From: Myxococcales bacterium
Lineage (GTDB): Bacteria > Myxococcota_A > Polyangia > Nannocystales > Nannocystaceae
NCBI GenBank assembly: GCA_020633295.1
Contig: JACKDW010000029.1
Span: 1-64,000 of the forward strand
Reading direction: 5' to 3'
DNA: 64,000 nucleotides
Shown here: positions 31,390 through 40,611 of the stretch, in pieces
Position numbering within the stretch: position 1 is the stretch's first letter
How the letters are laid out: each line of letters starts with the position of its first letter
Program-made: the position numbers and the translations under genes
Notes under the pieces: generated by a model
What the model saw: the letters and a program-made list of their open reading frames with translations, nothing else
What the model was told of the DNA's origin: nothing
Database searches by the model: none

Positions 31390-33693
31390 GTGCTCGCGTT
31401 CACGCGCCGCCCCGGACACCGGCGACCCCGCGCCGCGCTCGCGCTCGCGCTCGCGGCCTGCGGCGCCTACGCCTGCGGAGGCGGCGACGGCGAGACCGAC
31501 GGCGACGACGCGCTCGCCGGCGACGCCGCCCGCGGCGCCGAGCTCTACCTCGCGATGTGCGCCCAGTGCCACGGGCCGACCGGCGAGGGCGGCAAGGGCC
31601 CGCCGCTCGCGGGATGGTCGAGGGGACAGGACGCGCTGATCGACGCTGTCGAGGTGACGATGCCCGAGGCCGCGCCGGAGAACTGCGTCGGCCAGTGCCC
31701 CGTCGACATCGCGGCCTACATCCTCGGCGGCTTCGAGGCCGAGCCGCTCGTCTGCGACGACGGCGGCCCCGCGCTCGGTCGACGTCAGCTCCGCCTGCTC
31801 ACCCGCCACGAGTACAACAACACGGTCCGCGACCTCCTCGGGCTCGTGGACGACGGGGTCGAGCCGACGCCCGACGGCTGCGCGCTCGACACGGACTGCG
31901 CGCTGACCAGCGAGTCCTGCGTCGGCGACCTCTGCGTCGCCGACCCCTGCGCGCTGCACACCTTCGTCTTCGACCCCCAGGGCCAGGACCGCGCGAGCGT
32001 GCACGTCGCGGGCAGCTTCAACGGCTGGCCCGCGACGCTGGCCGACGGCGGCTGGCCCATGGTCTATGTCCCCGAGGCCGGGCTGTGGGTGACCAAGCAG
32101 GTCCTCGGCGACGGCGAGCACCAGTACAAATTCGTGCTCGACGAGAGCGAGTGGGTCCACGACGCGGGCAACCCCGACACGGTCGACGACGGCAACGGCG
32201 GGCTCAACTCGCGGCTGACCCAGGACTGCGCCGGCGCGCCCGACCCCGCCCCCGACCCCGGCGGCGCGGCGCTCGACCCCGCGGCCGACTTCCCGATCGA
32301 GAGCCGCCCCGACGGCTACTTCTACGACAACAACGCCGACGCCGGGCTCGTCACCGCGGTGCACGTCGAGCACTACCTGCGCGCAGGCGAGGAGCTCGCC
32401 GCGCTCGCCACCGCCGATCTCGACGCGCTGCTGCCCTGCACCGCCGGCGACAGCGACGAGACCTGCGCCGACGCGTTCACGCGCGAGCTCGGCGCGCGCG
32501 CGTTCCGTCGCCCGCTGCGCGAGGACGAGGTCGCGCGCTACACCGCGCGGATCCTCGCGGCGCCCAACCTCGAGGAGGGCGTCGCGATCGCGCTGCGGGT
32601 GATGCTCTCGTCGCCCTACTTCCTGTACCGCTTCGAGCTCGGCGCGCCCGAGGGCGACCGGTACCGCCTGAGCCCGCACGAGCAGGCCAGCGCGCTCTCG
32701 TACCTGCTGTGGGCGAGCGCGCCCGACGACGAGCTGCGCGAGGCGGCCGACGGCGGCGCGCTCGCCGAGCCGGGCGCGCTCGAGGCCCAGGCCCGGCGCA
32801 TGCTCGCGGACCCGCGCAGCCGCGAGGTCGTCGCGCGCTTCGCCGAGCAGTGGCTCGGCGTCGAGTCGGTCGCGACGCTCGAGAAGAGCGCGGCGCTGTT
32901 CCCCGGCTTCACCGCGGATGTTCGTGCGGCCATGTCCCACGAGACGCGCGCGTTCGTCGAGCACGTCGTCTTCGACTCGAGCCACGGCTTCGACGAGCTG
33001 CTGACCGCCGACTACACCTTCGCCGACGCCGCGCTCGCCAGCTACTACGGCGTCGCCGGCGGCCCCGACGCGGTCGGCGAGTTCGCCCAGGTCTCGCTGC
33101 CGGCGAGCCGCGCGGGCCTGCTCGGCCACGGCAGCGTGCTCGCGAGCACCGCGCACTCCGACCAGAGCTCGCCCGTGCGCCGCGGGCTCTGGGTCCGAAG
33201 GCGCCTGCTCTGTCAGGAGCTCGGCCAGCCGCCGCCCGACGCCGGCGGCGTGCCCGAGGTCGACCCCGACGCGACCACGCGCGAGCGCTTCCGCCAGCAC
33301 TCCGAGAGCCCCGGCTGCTTCGCGTGTCATCAGTACATCGACGAGCTCGGCTTCGGCTTCGAGCGCTTCGACGCCGCCGGGCGGTACCGCGAGCAGGAGA
33401 ACGGCCAGCCCGTCGACGGCGCCGGGCTGCTCAACGACGTCGAGGGCCTCGGCAGCGGCACCGAGGTCCAGTTCCAGGAGCTGCGCGGGCTCGCCGACGC
33501 GCTCGTCGCGGCCGACAGCGCGCGCGCCTGCTTCGCGCGCCAGTACTACCGCTTCGCCAGCGGCGCGCTCGAGCAAAGCCAGGACGCCTGCGCGATCGCG
33601 GCCGTCGAGCAGCGCTGGGCCGAGGCCGGCTACGACATCCGCGAGCTGATCATCGCCATCATCCTCTCGCCCGGCTTCACCCAGCGCCAGTAG
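31390..33693 (+). CDS. DUF1592-family cytochrome-type lipoprotein with an inserted carbohydrate-binding-like module
   Basis: 767 residues from GTG 31390. Signal peptide with lipobox-like cysteines near 27-32, then a single c-heme site (CAQCH). The DUF1587-type start GRRQLRLLTRHEYNNTVRDLLG is followed by an insert resembling an AMPK/CBM48 glycogen-binding domain (VHVAGSFNGWPATL ... HQYKFVLD). DUF1595-, 1592-, 1588- and 1585-like regions follow (RAFRRPLREDE; SSPYFLYRFELG; CFACHQYIDELGFGFE; ADSARACFARQYYRFASG). GTG 31390 is chosen because TACGAT (31379-31384) ends 5 bases earlier; ATG 31336 is an alternative. It forms an operon with the DUF1552 gene 14 bases downstream. Confidence 0.85.
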   Translation: MLAFTRRPGHRRPRAALALALAACGAYACGGGDGETDGDDALAGDAARGAELYLAMCAQCHGPTGEGGKGPPLAGWSRGQDALIDAVEVTMPEAAPENCVGQCPVDIAAYILGGFEAEPLVCDDGGPALGRRQLRLLTRHEYNNTVRDLLGLVDDGVEPTPDGCALDTDCALTSESCVGDLCVADPCALHTFVFDPQGQDRASVHVAGSFNGWPATLADGGWPMVYVPEAGLWVTKQVLGDGEHQYKFVLDESEWVHDAGNPDTVDDGNGGLNSRLTQDCAGAPDPAPDPGGAALDPAADFPIESRPDGYFYDNNADAGLVTAVHVEHYLRAGEELAALATADLDALLPCTAGDSDETCADAFTRELGARAFRRPLREDEVARYTARILAAPNLEEGVAIALRVMLSSPYFLYRFELGAPEGDRYRLSPHEQASALSYLLWASAPDDELREAADGGALAEPGALEAQARRMLADPRSREVVARFAEQWLGVESVATLEKSAALFPGFTADVRAAMSHETRAFVEHVVFDSSHGFDELLTADYTFADAALASYYGVAGGPDAVGEFAQVSLPASRAGLLGHGSVLASTAHSDQSSPVRRGLWVRRRLLCQELGQPPPDAGGVPEVDPDATTRERFRQHSESPGCFACHQYIDELGFGFERFDAAGRYREQENGQPVDGAGLLNDVEGLGSGTEVQFQELRGLADALVAADSARACFARQYYRFASGALEQSQDACAIAAVEQRWAEAGYDIRELIIAIILSPGFTQRQ

Positions 33694-33707
33694 CACGGAG
33701 ACCCGCG

Positions 33708-35117
33708 ATGCCGATCTACCTCCCTCGACTCCGCGGCCGCGCCGGCGCGCTGCTCGACGCCCCGGCCGCGCGCCTCGGTCGGAGGACATGGCTCAAAGGT
33801 CTTACCGCAGCCGCGCTCGGCGTGCCGCTGTGGCGGGCCTTCGGCCCCACGCGCGCGCGCGCGGCCGGGGGCGCCGCGCGCCGCGTGATCTTCTTTTACT
33901 ACCCCGACGGCGTGGTCGGGCCGAGCCAGGACGGCCAGCCGACGATGTGGCACTGCAGCGGCGGCGAGCACGACTTCGCGCTCTCCCCCCAGCTCGAGCC
34001 GCTCGCGGCGCTCAAGGGCGAGTGCCTGTTCTTCAACGGGCTGACCATGGGTCCGGCCGACAGCGGCAGCCACCCCGGCGGCGCCAAGAAGCTGCTGACC
34101 GCGGTCGACGGCGGCTTCGGCGAGTCCATCGATCAGCTGCTCGCGCGCACCGTCGGCGCGGACGCGCCGTACCGGCACCTCTACCTCGGCGCGCAGGCCA
34201 ATCAGAGCAACGCCTCGGGCGACAAGCACGTCTCGTACCCCAGCCCGGGCCAGAGCGTGACCCCGCAGGACGACCCGCGCGAGGCGTTCTCGCTGCTGTT
34301 CGGCGACGGCGGCGGCGACGGCGGGGCGGGCGGCGGCGAGCCGGACCCGACCAGGGTCAGCGTGATCGATGGTGTCCTCGAGGACATGAACGCCCTGCGC
34401 GCGGAGCTCGGGGAGACCGAGCGCGGCAAGCTCGACCTCCACCTCGACGCGCTGCGGGAGGTCGAGCAGCGCATCAAGCAGCCCGGCGCGCCGCCGCCCG
34501 GCGCGTCCTGTGACGCGCCGACGCTCGACACCGGCGGGCTCGACGACCAGAGCCTCTACGCGCCCGAGCGCTTCCCGGACATCCTGCGCGCGCAGACCGA
34601 CCTCATGGTGCTCGCGATGGCCTGCGGGCTCACGCGCGTCGGCGTGATCCAGGCCTCGCATCACACCAGCGAGCTGATCATGAGCCGCTTCGCGGGCAGC
34701 GAGATGTACGACCCCGGCTACGACATGCGCAGCCACCAGGCCTCGCACTACGGCGCGAGCCACAACCCGGAGTCCAAGGAGTTCTCGTCGTACCTCGCGC
34801 AGCGCCGCTGGTGGGTCGCGCAGTTCGCCTACCTGCTCGAGCAGCTCGCCGCGCGCCCCGACGAGGGCGGGACGATGCTCGACAGCTCGCTCGTCGTGCT
34901 CTGCACCGAGGTCTGCGACGGCAACACGCACCTGCACGACAACATGCCGTTTGTGCTCGCGGGCCGCGGCGGCGGGACCATCAACCCCGGGCGCCTGCTG
35001 GTGCGCGAGGGCTCGCGGCACGCCGACCTCTGGATCGCGCTCGCGCACGCCATGGGCGAGGGCATCGGCGGCTTCGGCGACGTGAGCTCGGGGCCGCTCT
35101 CGGGCGTGCTCAGCTGA
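33708..35117 (+). CDS. DUF1552 family Tat-exported protein
   Basis: 469 residues. The N-terminus carries a twin-arginine signal (LGRRTWLKGL), ending near A-R-A-A-G. The body fits DUF1552: FFYYPDGVV, the N-G-L-T-M and S-H-P-G-G segments, SLYAPERFPDILRAQTDLM, and near the end LVVLCTEVCDGNTHLHDNMPFVLAG. This family nearly always accompanies a DUF1592 partner, as here. The pair is predicted to act in the periplasm; biochemistry is undefined. GGAG precedes ATG 33708. Confidence 0.92.
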   Translation: MPIYLPRLRGRAGALLDAPAARLGRRTWLKGLTAAALGVPLWRAFGPTRARAAGGAARRVIFFYYPDGVVGPSQDGQPTMWHCSGGEHDFALSPQLEPLAALKGECLFFNGLTMGPADSGSHPGGAKKLLTAVDGGFGESIDQLLARTVGADAPYRHLYLGAQANQSNASGDKHVSYPSPGQSVTPQDDPREAFSLLFGDGGGDGGAGGGEPDPTRVSVIDGVLEDMNALRAELGETERGKLDLHLDALREVEQRIKQPGAPPPGASCDAPTLDTGGLDDQSLYAPERFPDILRAQTDLMVLAMACGLTRVGVIQASHHTSELIMSRFAGSEMYDPGYDMRSHQASHYGASHNPESKEFSSYLAQRRWWVAQFAYLLEQLAARPDEGGTMLDSSLVVLCTEVCDGNTHLHDNMPFVLAGRGGGTINPGRLLVREGSRHADLWIALAHAMGEGIGGFGDVSSGPLSGVLS

Positions 35118-35145
35118 GCGCTCGCGGGCGTGCTCAGCTGAGCGC
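35098..35145 (+). repeat. Short tandem duplication after the DUF1552 stop
   Basis: GGCGTGCTCAGCTGAGCGC occurs twice, 27 bases apart; the first copy contains the DUF1552 stop codon. GCTCAGCTGAGC is itself a palindrome. Confidence 0.7.
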
Positions 35146-35186
35146 GACCGCGCGAGCCGCCTCCGCGGGCCTCGGCGGGCGCGCGC

Positions 35187-35214
35187 TTGACGGTCTGCGG
35201 TCGCGTGGCATCCT
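35187..35214 (+). promoter_or_regulatory. Promoter of the arylsulfotransferase-like gene
   Basis: TTGACG (35187-35192), 16-base spacer, CATCCT (35209-35214), which ends 6 bases before GTG 35221. Confidence 0.4.
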
Positions 35215-35220
35215 CGCCCT

Positions 35221-36693
35221 GTGCCCGCGGTCTCTCCCAACCGCGCCGGGCTCACGCTCGCCGCGCTCTCACTCCTCGCCCTCGCGCTGCCGGCGTGCAT
35301 CGAGAAGCTCGAGGCCGGCGAGCGCGCCGCGCCAGAGATGACCGATCAATCAGGCGCCGGACAGCCGCTCGCGCCCGAGGACGAGGGCGAGCCCGACCCG
35401 GAGCCCGAGCACGAGCGCCTGAAGTCGCTCGGCTACGTCGGCGCCACCGAGGTCTCCGCCGCCGACCGCTTCAAGCTGGGTCTCGTGCACGTCGACCCGG
35501 CGCGCTGGGCCGGCGGCTGGAGCATCTTCACCTCGACGCGCTGGGGCCCGGGCTTCCGCGGGGCCAAGAAGGTGCTCCCACAGCGCAAGGCGCTGCTCGT
35601 CGACGAGTTCGGCGACATCGTGCACGCGTGGCGAGACCCGCGCAAGCACGAGGAGGACGTAGGCGACAGCCGCAGCATGAACCGCGAGCGCGACTGGGCG
35701 AACATGCGCATGGACGAGGCCGGCAACGTCGTCGCGGTCGACGCGCTCGCGCGCCTCGTCAAGGTCAGCTGGGACTCGGAGCTGCTGTGGAGCGCCGAGG
35801 GCCGCTACCACCACGACCTCGCGCGGGACGACGACGGCACGATCTGGGCGCTGCGCTCGGAGCCCCGCGAGATGGAGCGCGAGGGCGCCCCGCTGCACGT
35901 CTGGGACACGCGGCTCGTCGCGATCTCGCCCGAGACAGGTGAGGAGCTGCGCACGATCTCGCTGTGGGACGCGATCCACGAGGCGCCCGAGTTCCAGGCG
36001 CCGCTCGCCAACTACTTCACGAAGAACGCCGACGAGGAGCTCGAGGCCTCCGACCTCCACGAGGAGCAGACCGCCCATCGCACCTTCGACGCGCTGCACG
36101 CCAACACGGTCAAGCTCGCGCGCGTCGGCAACGGGCTGTGGAAGCCCGGCGACCTGCTCGCGTCGTTCCGCTCGCTCGACATGGTCGCGGTCATCGGCCG
36201 CGACGACGGGCGCCTGCGCTGGGCCTACGGCTACGGCGAGCTCGACGGCCCCCACAGCCCCATCCAGACCGCGGACGGGCGCGTCGTGGTGTTCGACAAC
36301 GGCCTGCGCGAGCGCAGGAGGTCGCGCGTCGTCGCGATCGAGCCCGAGTCGCGCGCGCTCACGGTGCTGTACGAGGGCGACGACGACAACCCGTTCTTCT
36401 CGAGCATCCGCGGGCAGGTGCAGGAGCTCGCGGGCGGGCACCTGCTCGTGGTCGAGTCCCAGCGCGGCCGCGCGTTCGAGCTCACGCCCGCGCGCGAGAT
36501 CGTCTGGGAGTACTTCTCGCCCGACACCTTCTTCAAGCGCACCAAGGCGAAGCCGACCGCCGACGGCAAGCCGGGCAAGCGCGGCAAGAAGCTCATGCGC
36601 GTGCCGTTCCGCGTCGTCCGCCTCAACGCCGCCGAGCAGTCCGCCGCCGAGCGCCTGCTCGGCCGCAGCGCGACGCCGCGACCCGCGAGCTGA
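35221..36693 (+). CDS. Arylsulfotransferase-like propeller lipoprotein
   Basis: 490 residues. Signal peptide with lipobox A-L-P-A-C at ~26 and an acidic/Pro linker. Then HERLKSLGYV, a motif often seen near the start of arylsulfotransferase-family and related envelope proteins, and a six-bladed-propeller-like body with the arylsulfotransferase features DEFGDIVHAW, HHDLARDDDGTIWAL, TFDALHANTVKL and YGYGELDGPHSPIQTADGRVVVFDNG. Enzymes of this family move sulfate between phenolic compounds; true activity here is untested. Convergent with the membrane-protein/phosphatase pair. Predicted envelope-anchored. Confidence 0.8.
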   Translation: MPAVSPNRAGLTLAALSLLALALPACIEKLEAGERAAPEMTDQSGAGQPLAPEDEGEPDPEPEHERLKSLGYVGATEVSAADRFKLGLVHVDPARWAGGWSIFTSTRWGPGFRGAKKVLPQRKALLVDEFGDIVHAWRDPRKHEEDVGDSRSMNRERDWANMRMDEAGNVVAVDALARLVKVSWDSELLWSAEGRYHHDLARDDDGTIWALRSEPREMEREGAPLHVWDTRLVAISPETGEELRTISLWDAIHEAPEFQAPLANYFTKNADEELEASDLHEEQTAHRTFDALHANTVKLARVGNGLWKPGDLLASFRSLDMVAVIGRDDGRLRWAYGYGELDGPHSPIQTADGRVVVFDNGLRERRRSRVVAIEPESRALTVLYEGDDDNPFFSSIRGQVQELAGGHLLVVESQRGRAFELTPAREIVWEYFSPDTFFKRTKAKPTADGKPGKRGKKLMRVPFRVVRLNAAEQSAAERLLGRSATPRPAS

Positions 36694-36732
36694 GCGACCG
36701 CCGCGATCGACCGCCGCCCGCCGCAGCGACGC

Positions 36733-37572
36733 CTACAGCGTGTTCGGTCGCCAGCGGTTGACGAGCCAGCGGATCACGAAGGCCGGCGCGATCGACCACA
36801 GCAAAAGCCACCAGATCCAGTGCAGGCTGACCGGGCCCCAGCGCAGCAGGCGTGACGGGTAGGCCGCCGCGATCGCGACGATCGGGCCGTCGGGCGCGAG
36901 CCCGGCCTCGACGGGGTAATAGAATTGATCGGCCAGCTGCTGCGAGCGCGTCCGCGAGACCCGCGGCGCGTGCTGGGCGGTGACGTCGATCGACTTGCGA
37001 AACCGCAGCTTGTCCGCGTGCACGGTGACGAACGCGCGCCCGGTCCGCAGCCCACGCACGCGCCAGCTCACCTGGCGCGTCGCGGGCGAGCGCATCGCCG
37101 GCGACTCCACGACGACGTTGTTGGTCGACTTGAGCCGCAGCGCGTCGGCGTACGTCTCGAAGTCGCGCAGCGTCACCGTGACCGTCGTCGACTCGCCCGG
37201 CCGCAGCGGCCGCGTCCCCCACGACGCCTCCATCTGGGTGAGCAGCAGCACCATCGGGATCGTCAGGATGAACGCCGGCCGCAGGCTGAGCACGAAGTAG
37301 CGCAGGTTCCAGCGCAGCAGCTGCAGGAACGAGCGCAGCACCACGCGCGGCTCGTGGTCGAACAGCCGGGTCTCGATCAGGTGCGCGAACAGCCGCCGCG
37401 TCGCCTCGCGGATCTTCTCCTGGTTGGTCGTGAGCTTGAAGATCCACAGGAACACGACGCCGAGCAGCAGCGAGACGAACACGCACTCGCCGTACGGGCC
37501 CCAGCCCAGCGCGCGCGGGAGCGCGACCAGGGCCTCGAACACGGCGGCGAAGATGTTGTTGACCGTCGTCAC
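36733..37572 (-). CDS. Membrane protein partner of an alkaline-phosphatase-family lipoprotein
   Basis: 279 residues. Hydrophobic helices near residues 28-45 (VFVSLLLGVVFLWIF), 95-112 (AFILTIPMVLLL) and at the C-terminus (LHWIWWLLLWSIAPAFVI). Between them is a ~120-residue exported domain with Ig-like beta spacing (RPGESTTVTVTL, GRAFVTVHAD). No family recognised. It starts 9 bases after the stop of the upstream phosphatase-family gene, so the two are co-expressed and probably work together at the inner membrane. Confidence 0.75.
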   Translation of the reverse strand: MTTVNNIFAAVFEALVALPRALGWGPYGECVFVSLLLGVVFLWIFKLTTNQEKIREATRRLFAHLIETRLFDHEPRVVLRSFLQLLRWNLRYFVLSLRPAFILTIPMVLLLTQMEASWGTRPLRPGESTTVTVTLRDFETYADALRLKSTNNVVVESPAMRSPATRQVSWRVRGLRTGRAFVTVHADKLRFRKSIDVTAQHAPRVSRTRSQQLADQFYYPVEAGLAPDGPIVAIAAAYPSRLLRWGPVSLHWIWWLLLWSIAPAFVIRWLVNRWRPNTL

Positions 37573-37581
37573 CCTCGCCCG

Positions 37582-39537
37582 TCACCTCGCGCGCGTCAGC
37601 GCGTCCTTCCCGATCATCTGCTCCGGCGCGGGCACGCCGAAGCGCGCGAGCACGGTGACCGGGATGTCCGCGAGCTGCGGGTTCTCGCGCGCCAGCGGTC
37701 GGTTCGAGAGCAGCACGCCCGGCACGCGATCGTGGGCCATGCAGTGATCGGCGATCCACTCGTCGCGGTTGGGCCGCAGGACCTCGCGCTGCAGCGCGCC
37801 GAGGCCCGCGTCGGAGCCCATGCGGTAGCCCGGGTTGAAGCCGACGATCAGGTCGGGCGCGTAGCGCAGGTTCTCGCCGGGGAACTCCTTGGCCGGGCGA
37901 TACACCCGGCGCACGATCGGCTTGCCGCGCAGGTGGTCCTGGAACTTCAGGAGCTCGCGCTCGAGCTCGTCGAGCACCGCGCCCTGCTCCTCGGCCGAGA
38001 CCACGCCGCCGCGCTCGCGCCCCTCGAGGTTGAGGTAGATCGCGTTGAGCCCGATCGCGTAGGCGCGCGTGCGCGACCAGTCCACGCCCACGAAGCCCGG
38101 CTCCTCGCTCGCGCGCCACGGGTCGTCGACCGCCATGAAGCCCTCGCGCACGAGCCACGTGTTGAGGTTGACCTCGTAGTCGAAGCGCGCGAAGCCGTGG
38201 TCCGACATGACGATCAGCGTCGTGTCGTCCTCCATCTGGTCGAGCGTCCAGCCGACCACCTCGTCGACGCGCTGGTAGAACCACAGCAGCTTGTCGGAGT
38301 GGTCGCCGTAGAGCATGTGCCCGGCCTGGTCGACGCTGCTGAAGTAGAAGAACAGCAGGCCCTCGTCGAAGCGCGCGTACTCGTGCTCGTACATCTCGAC
38401 CGACTCGTTCATCACGTGCTTGGCCTGGCGCACGAACTCGCCGCGGCTGAGCAGGTGGGCCGAGAGCCCCTTCGTCTCCTCGGCCATGCCCTGGGTGTAG
38501 AAGCGCCCCAGCGCCTCGTAGAGCTCGGTCGCGTAGCTCTCGGGCGCGGTGATCGGCAGCTCCGGCGCGGCCGGGTCGACGTTGATCGGGCTGACGTAGA
38601 GCTCGAAGCTGGGCTCGATCGACTTCAGGTACAGGCGCGCCATGCCGGCGGCGCTCTTGAAGCCGGGCACGAGCTCGAACTCGAGCGGGATCCAGTCGGA
38701 CCACTCGCCGACCTTGATGACGACGGTCTCCGCCCCGAGCTGGACCCGCGCGACGCGACGCGACGCGTCGAGCTCGACGACCATCGCGACCGTCGAGGGC
38801 TCGGGCTCGAGCTTCAGCGTGTTGGTCGGCCCCTCGAGCGCGGTCTCGATCCGCGTCGCGCCCGGCTCGAGCGTGAGCGCGTGGATCATGCCGCCCGAGG
38901 GATCGGGGCGCGTCGCCTTCTCCGGGTCGCTGGTGAAGAACTGAAACGTGCCGAAGCCGCCCATCATGTCGGGCGTGCCCATACCGGAGAGCGCGTGGTG
39001 AGCCGACTCGTGCGGCGGGAAGTCGGTGGGCATGCGGCTGATCACGCTCGGGACGCCGTGGCGCGCGAGCACCGACCAGAACGGCTCTCCCTCGCGCAGC
39101 AGCCGGGTCTCGCCGCTGTCGAGCGGCAGGCGGTAGCCGCCCGCGCGCAGGTAGTAGGTCGGCGGTTCGAGCTCCGACATCGACGAGAACGGCGCGCGCG
39201 AGGTGGGGTCGCGGTGCACGAAGTCGAACACGCCGTGGGCGGCCGGCGACGTCCCCGTGATCACCGTCGACCACGCGACCGGGCTCTGCGGCGGGATGGT
39301 GGTCTCGAGCTCGGTGAAGCCGCCCATGGCGGCGAGGCGCGCGAGGTTGGGCAGCTGCTCGATGTGGCTGCGCACGAACCTCGGGTCCATGCCGTCGACG
39401 CCGAGCACGATGACGCGCTCCCCGTCCGCGCCCCCCTCGGGCGCGCGCTGGCAGCTCGAGACCCCGCTCGCGGCGAGGGCCAAGGCCACGAGCGCGCGAC
39501 CGAGCGCGCGGCCGCGACGGTGTCCGGAGCCCCTCAC
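37582..39537 (-). CDS. Alkaline phosphatase-family (type I phosphodiesterase-like) lipoprotein
   Basis: 651 residues from GTG 39537. Signal peptide and lipobox-like V-S-S-C near 28. The metal-site motifs VIVLGVDGMDPRF (first Asp) and TTIPPQSPVAWSTVITG (catalytic Ser/Thr region), HGVFDFVHRD, then VMSDHGFARFDYEVNLNTWL with the metal-binding Asp-His, give a complete alkaline phosphatase/phosphodiesterase superfamily core. It hydrolyses or transfers a phosphate or sulfate ester, probably a surface or lipid-linked one. TATGGT lies 8 bases before the GTG. Operon with the membrane protein. Confidence 0.87.
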   Translation of the reverse strand: MRGSGHRRGRALGRALVALALAASGVSSCQRAPEGGADGERVIVLGVDGMDPRFVRSHIEQLPNLARLAAMGGFTELETTIPPQSPVAWSTVITGTSPAAHGVFDFVHRDPTSRAPFSSMSELEPPTYYLRAGGYRLPLDSGETRLLREGEPFWSVLARHGVPSVISRMPTDFPPHESAHHALSGMGTPDMMGGFGTFQFFTSDPEKATRPDPSGGMIHALTLEPGATRIETALEGPTNTLKLEPEPSTVAMVVELDASRRVARVQLGAETVVIKVGEWSDWIPLEFELVPGFKSAAGMARLYLKSIEPSFELYVSPINVDPAAPELPITAPESYATELYEALGRFYTQGMAEETKGLSAHLLSRGEFVRQAKHVMNESVEMYEHEYARFDEGLLFFYFSSVDQAGHMLYGDHSDKLLWFYQRVDEVVGWTLDQMEDDTTLIVMSDHGFARFDYEVNLNTWLVREGFMAVDDPWRASEEPGFVGVDWSRTRAYAIGLNAIYLNLEGRERGGVVSAEEQGAVLDELERELLKFQDHLRGKPIVRRVYRPAKEFPGENLRYAPDLIVGFNPGYRMGSDAGLGALQREVLRPNRDEWIADHCMAHDRVPGVLLSNRPLARENPQLADIPVTVLARFGVPAPEQMIGKDALTRAR

Positions 39538-39878
39538 GTCGGCAGACCATACCCGGAATTCCCCCCCCGCACGAGCCCGCGCGCGCCCCTCGGCGCGCGT
39601 CGAATCCAGGGCCCCAGACGCCGCTACGGGCGGAATTTCCTCCAACGCCGGCGCGATATCATCGGCCCATGGTGGGCGCGGAGCGGGCCCGGCTCCGCGG
39701 GCGCGCCCGAGGATGGGAGATACCGGGCGCTCGCACCGCGACGAGCGCGACGACCACCGACACCGCCGATCGACGAGGCCTGGTGGGCCGGCGGCGGCGG
39801 TCTCACAGCTGCTCTAACGGTCAGGAGCCAGCGACCCGCGGCGACGCGCTCCAGCCTGATCGGCTACGATGATCGGCG
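39538..39878. other. Divergent gap, no gene seen
   Basis: 341 bases, GC-rich. Contains the -10-like TATGGT for the minus-strand phosphatase gene and TACGAT (39865-39870) 8 bases before ATG 39879 on the plus strand. Open frames through it are low-complexity shadows. Confidence 0.5.
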
Positions 39879-40490
39879 ATGACCGCCCGCGCCCGTCGCT
39901 CGCTCGCCTCGATCGCGACCGCGTTGGTGACAGGTCTCTTGGTGCAGCTCGCCGCGTCCTGCGACGAGAGCTCGCTGCGCGCCGACATCCACGACTCCGA
40001 CCTCGAGAAGCGCCCGCCGATCTGCGGCGTCGCGCCCGACGAGGTCGTGCTGATGGACGCCTGCGGGCTCGGCGGGCCGTGCCCCGTCGCGCACTTCTAC
40101 GGCCGCCAGAACGCGTGCGGCGGGCCGCTCGAGGGCGACGCGGCCGAGTACGACGCGGCCGAGTACTGCGTGCTCGAGCACCTCGCCAGCGGCGCGCCCG
40201 GGCGCCTCGCGCTGCGGTGGGAGTGCGAGGGGCACGCGGAGGACGCGGCGATCTACGTGCTCGGCCCCGGCGACGCGATGCTCGTGACCCGCGTGACCAC
40301 GCCCTGCGAAGGCAGCTGCGTGTGCGACGAGGAGCACCGCTACCGCGCGCTCGAGCGCTGCGCGCTGCGCGAGCCGGAGTACTTCGCCGCGTGCCTCGAG
40401 GCGAGCGCGTCGGGCGAGCGCGTCGAGTGCATGGAGCTCGAGAACTGGTTCACCGGCTGCGGCGCCGACGCGCCGACCTGCATCCCGTGA
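39879..40490 (+). CDS. Cys-rich putative lipoprotein
   Basis: 203 residues. Signal peptide with L-A-A-S-C at ~29. The mature part has about 18 cysteines in C-G-V, C-G-L-G-G-P-C and C-E-G-S-C-V-C contexts, which suggests a disulfide-rich exported domain. No known family was recognised. ATG 39879 lies 8 bases after TACGAT. Divergent from the phosphatase-family gene. Function unknown. Confidence 0.75.
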   Translation: MTARARRSLASIATALVTGLLVQLAASCDESSLRADIHDSDLEKRPPICGVAPDEVVLMDACGLGGPCPVAHFYGRQNACGGPLEGDAAEYDAAEYCVLEHLASGAPGRLALRWECEGHAEDAAIYVLGPGDAMLVTRVTTPCEGSCVCDEEHRYRALERCALREPEYFAACLEASASGERVECMELENWFTGCGADAPTCIP

Positions 40491-40611
40491 GCGGTCGGGC
40501 GCGCCGCGTGGGCGCGCGCCCGCGCGCGCGACGAGCCAAGCGAGTTTTTTTCCCGCGCCCTGTCACCCTTCCTCGGAGGCCTCGTAGGAGCGAGTGAACA
40601 CGGAGCAACCC

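Noticed and set aside
36623..39882. Very long frames of over 900 codons on both strands across the phosphatase-family gene
   Set aside because: Arg/Ala-rich shadows; the intact catalytic motifs are in the 37582-39537 frame only.
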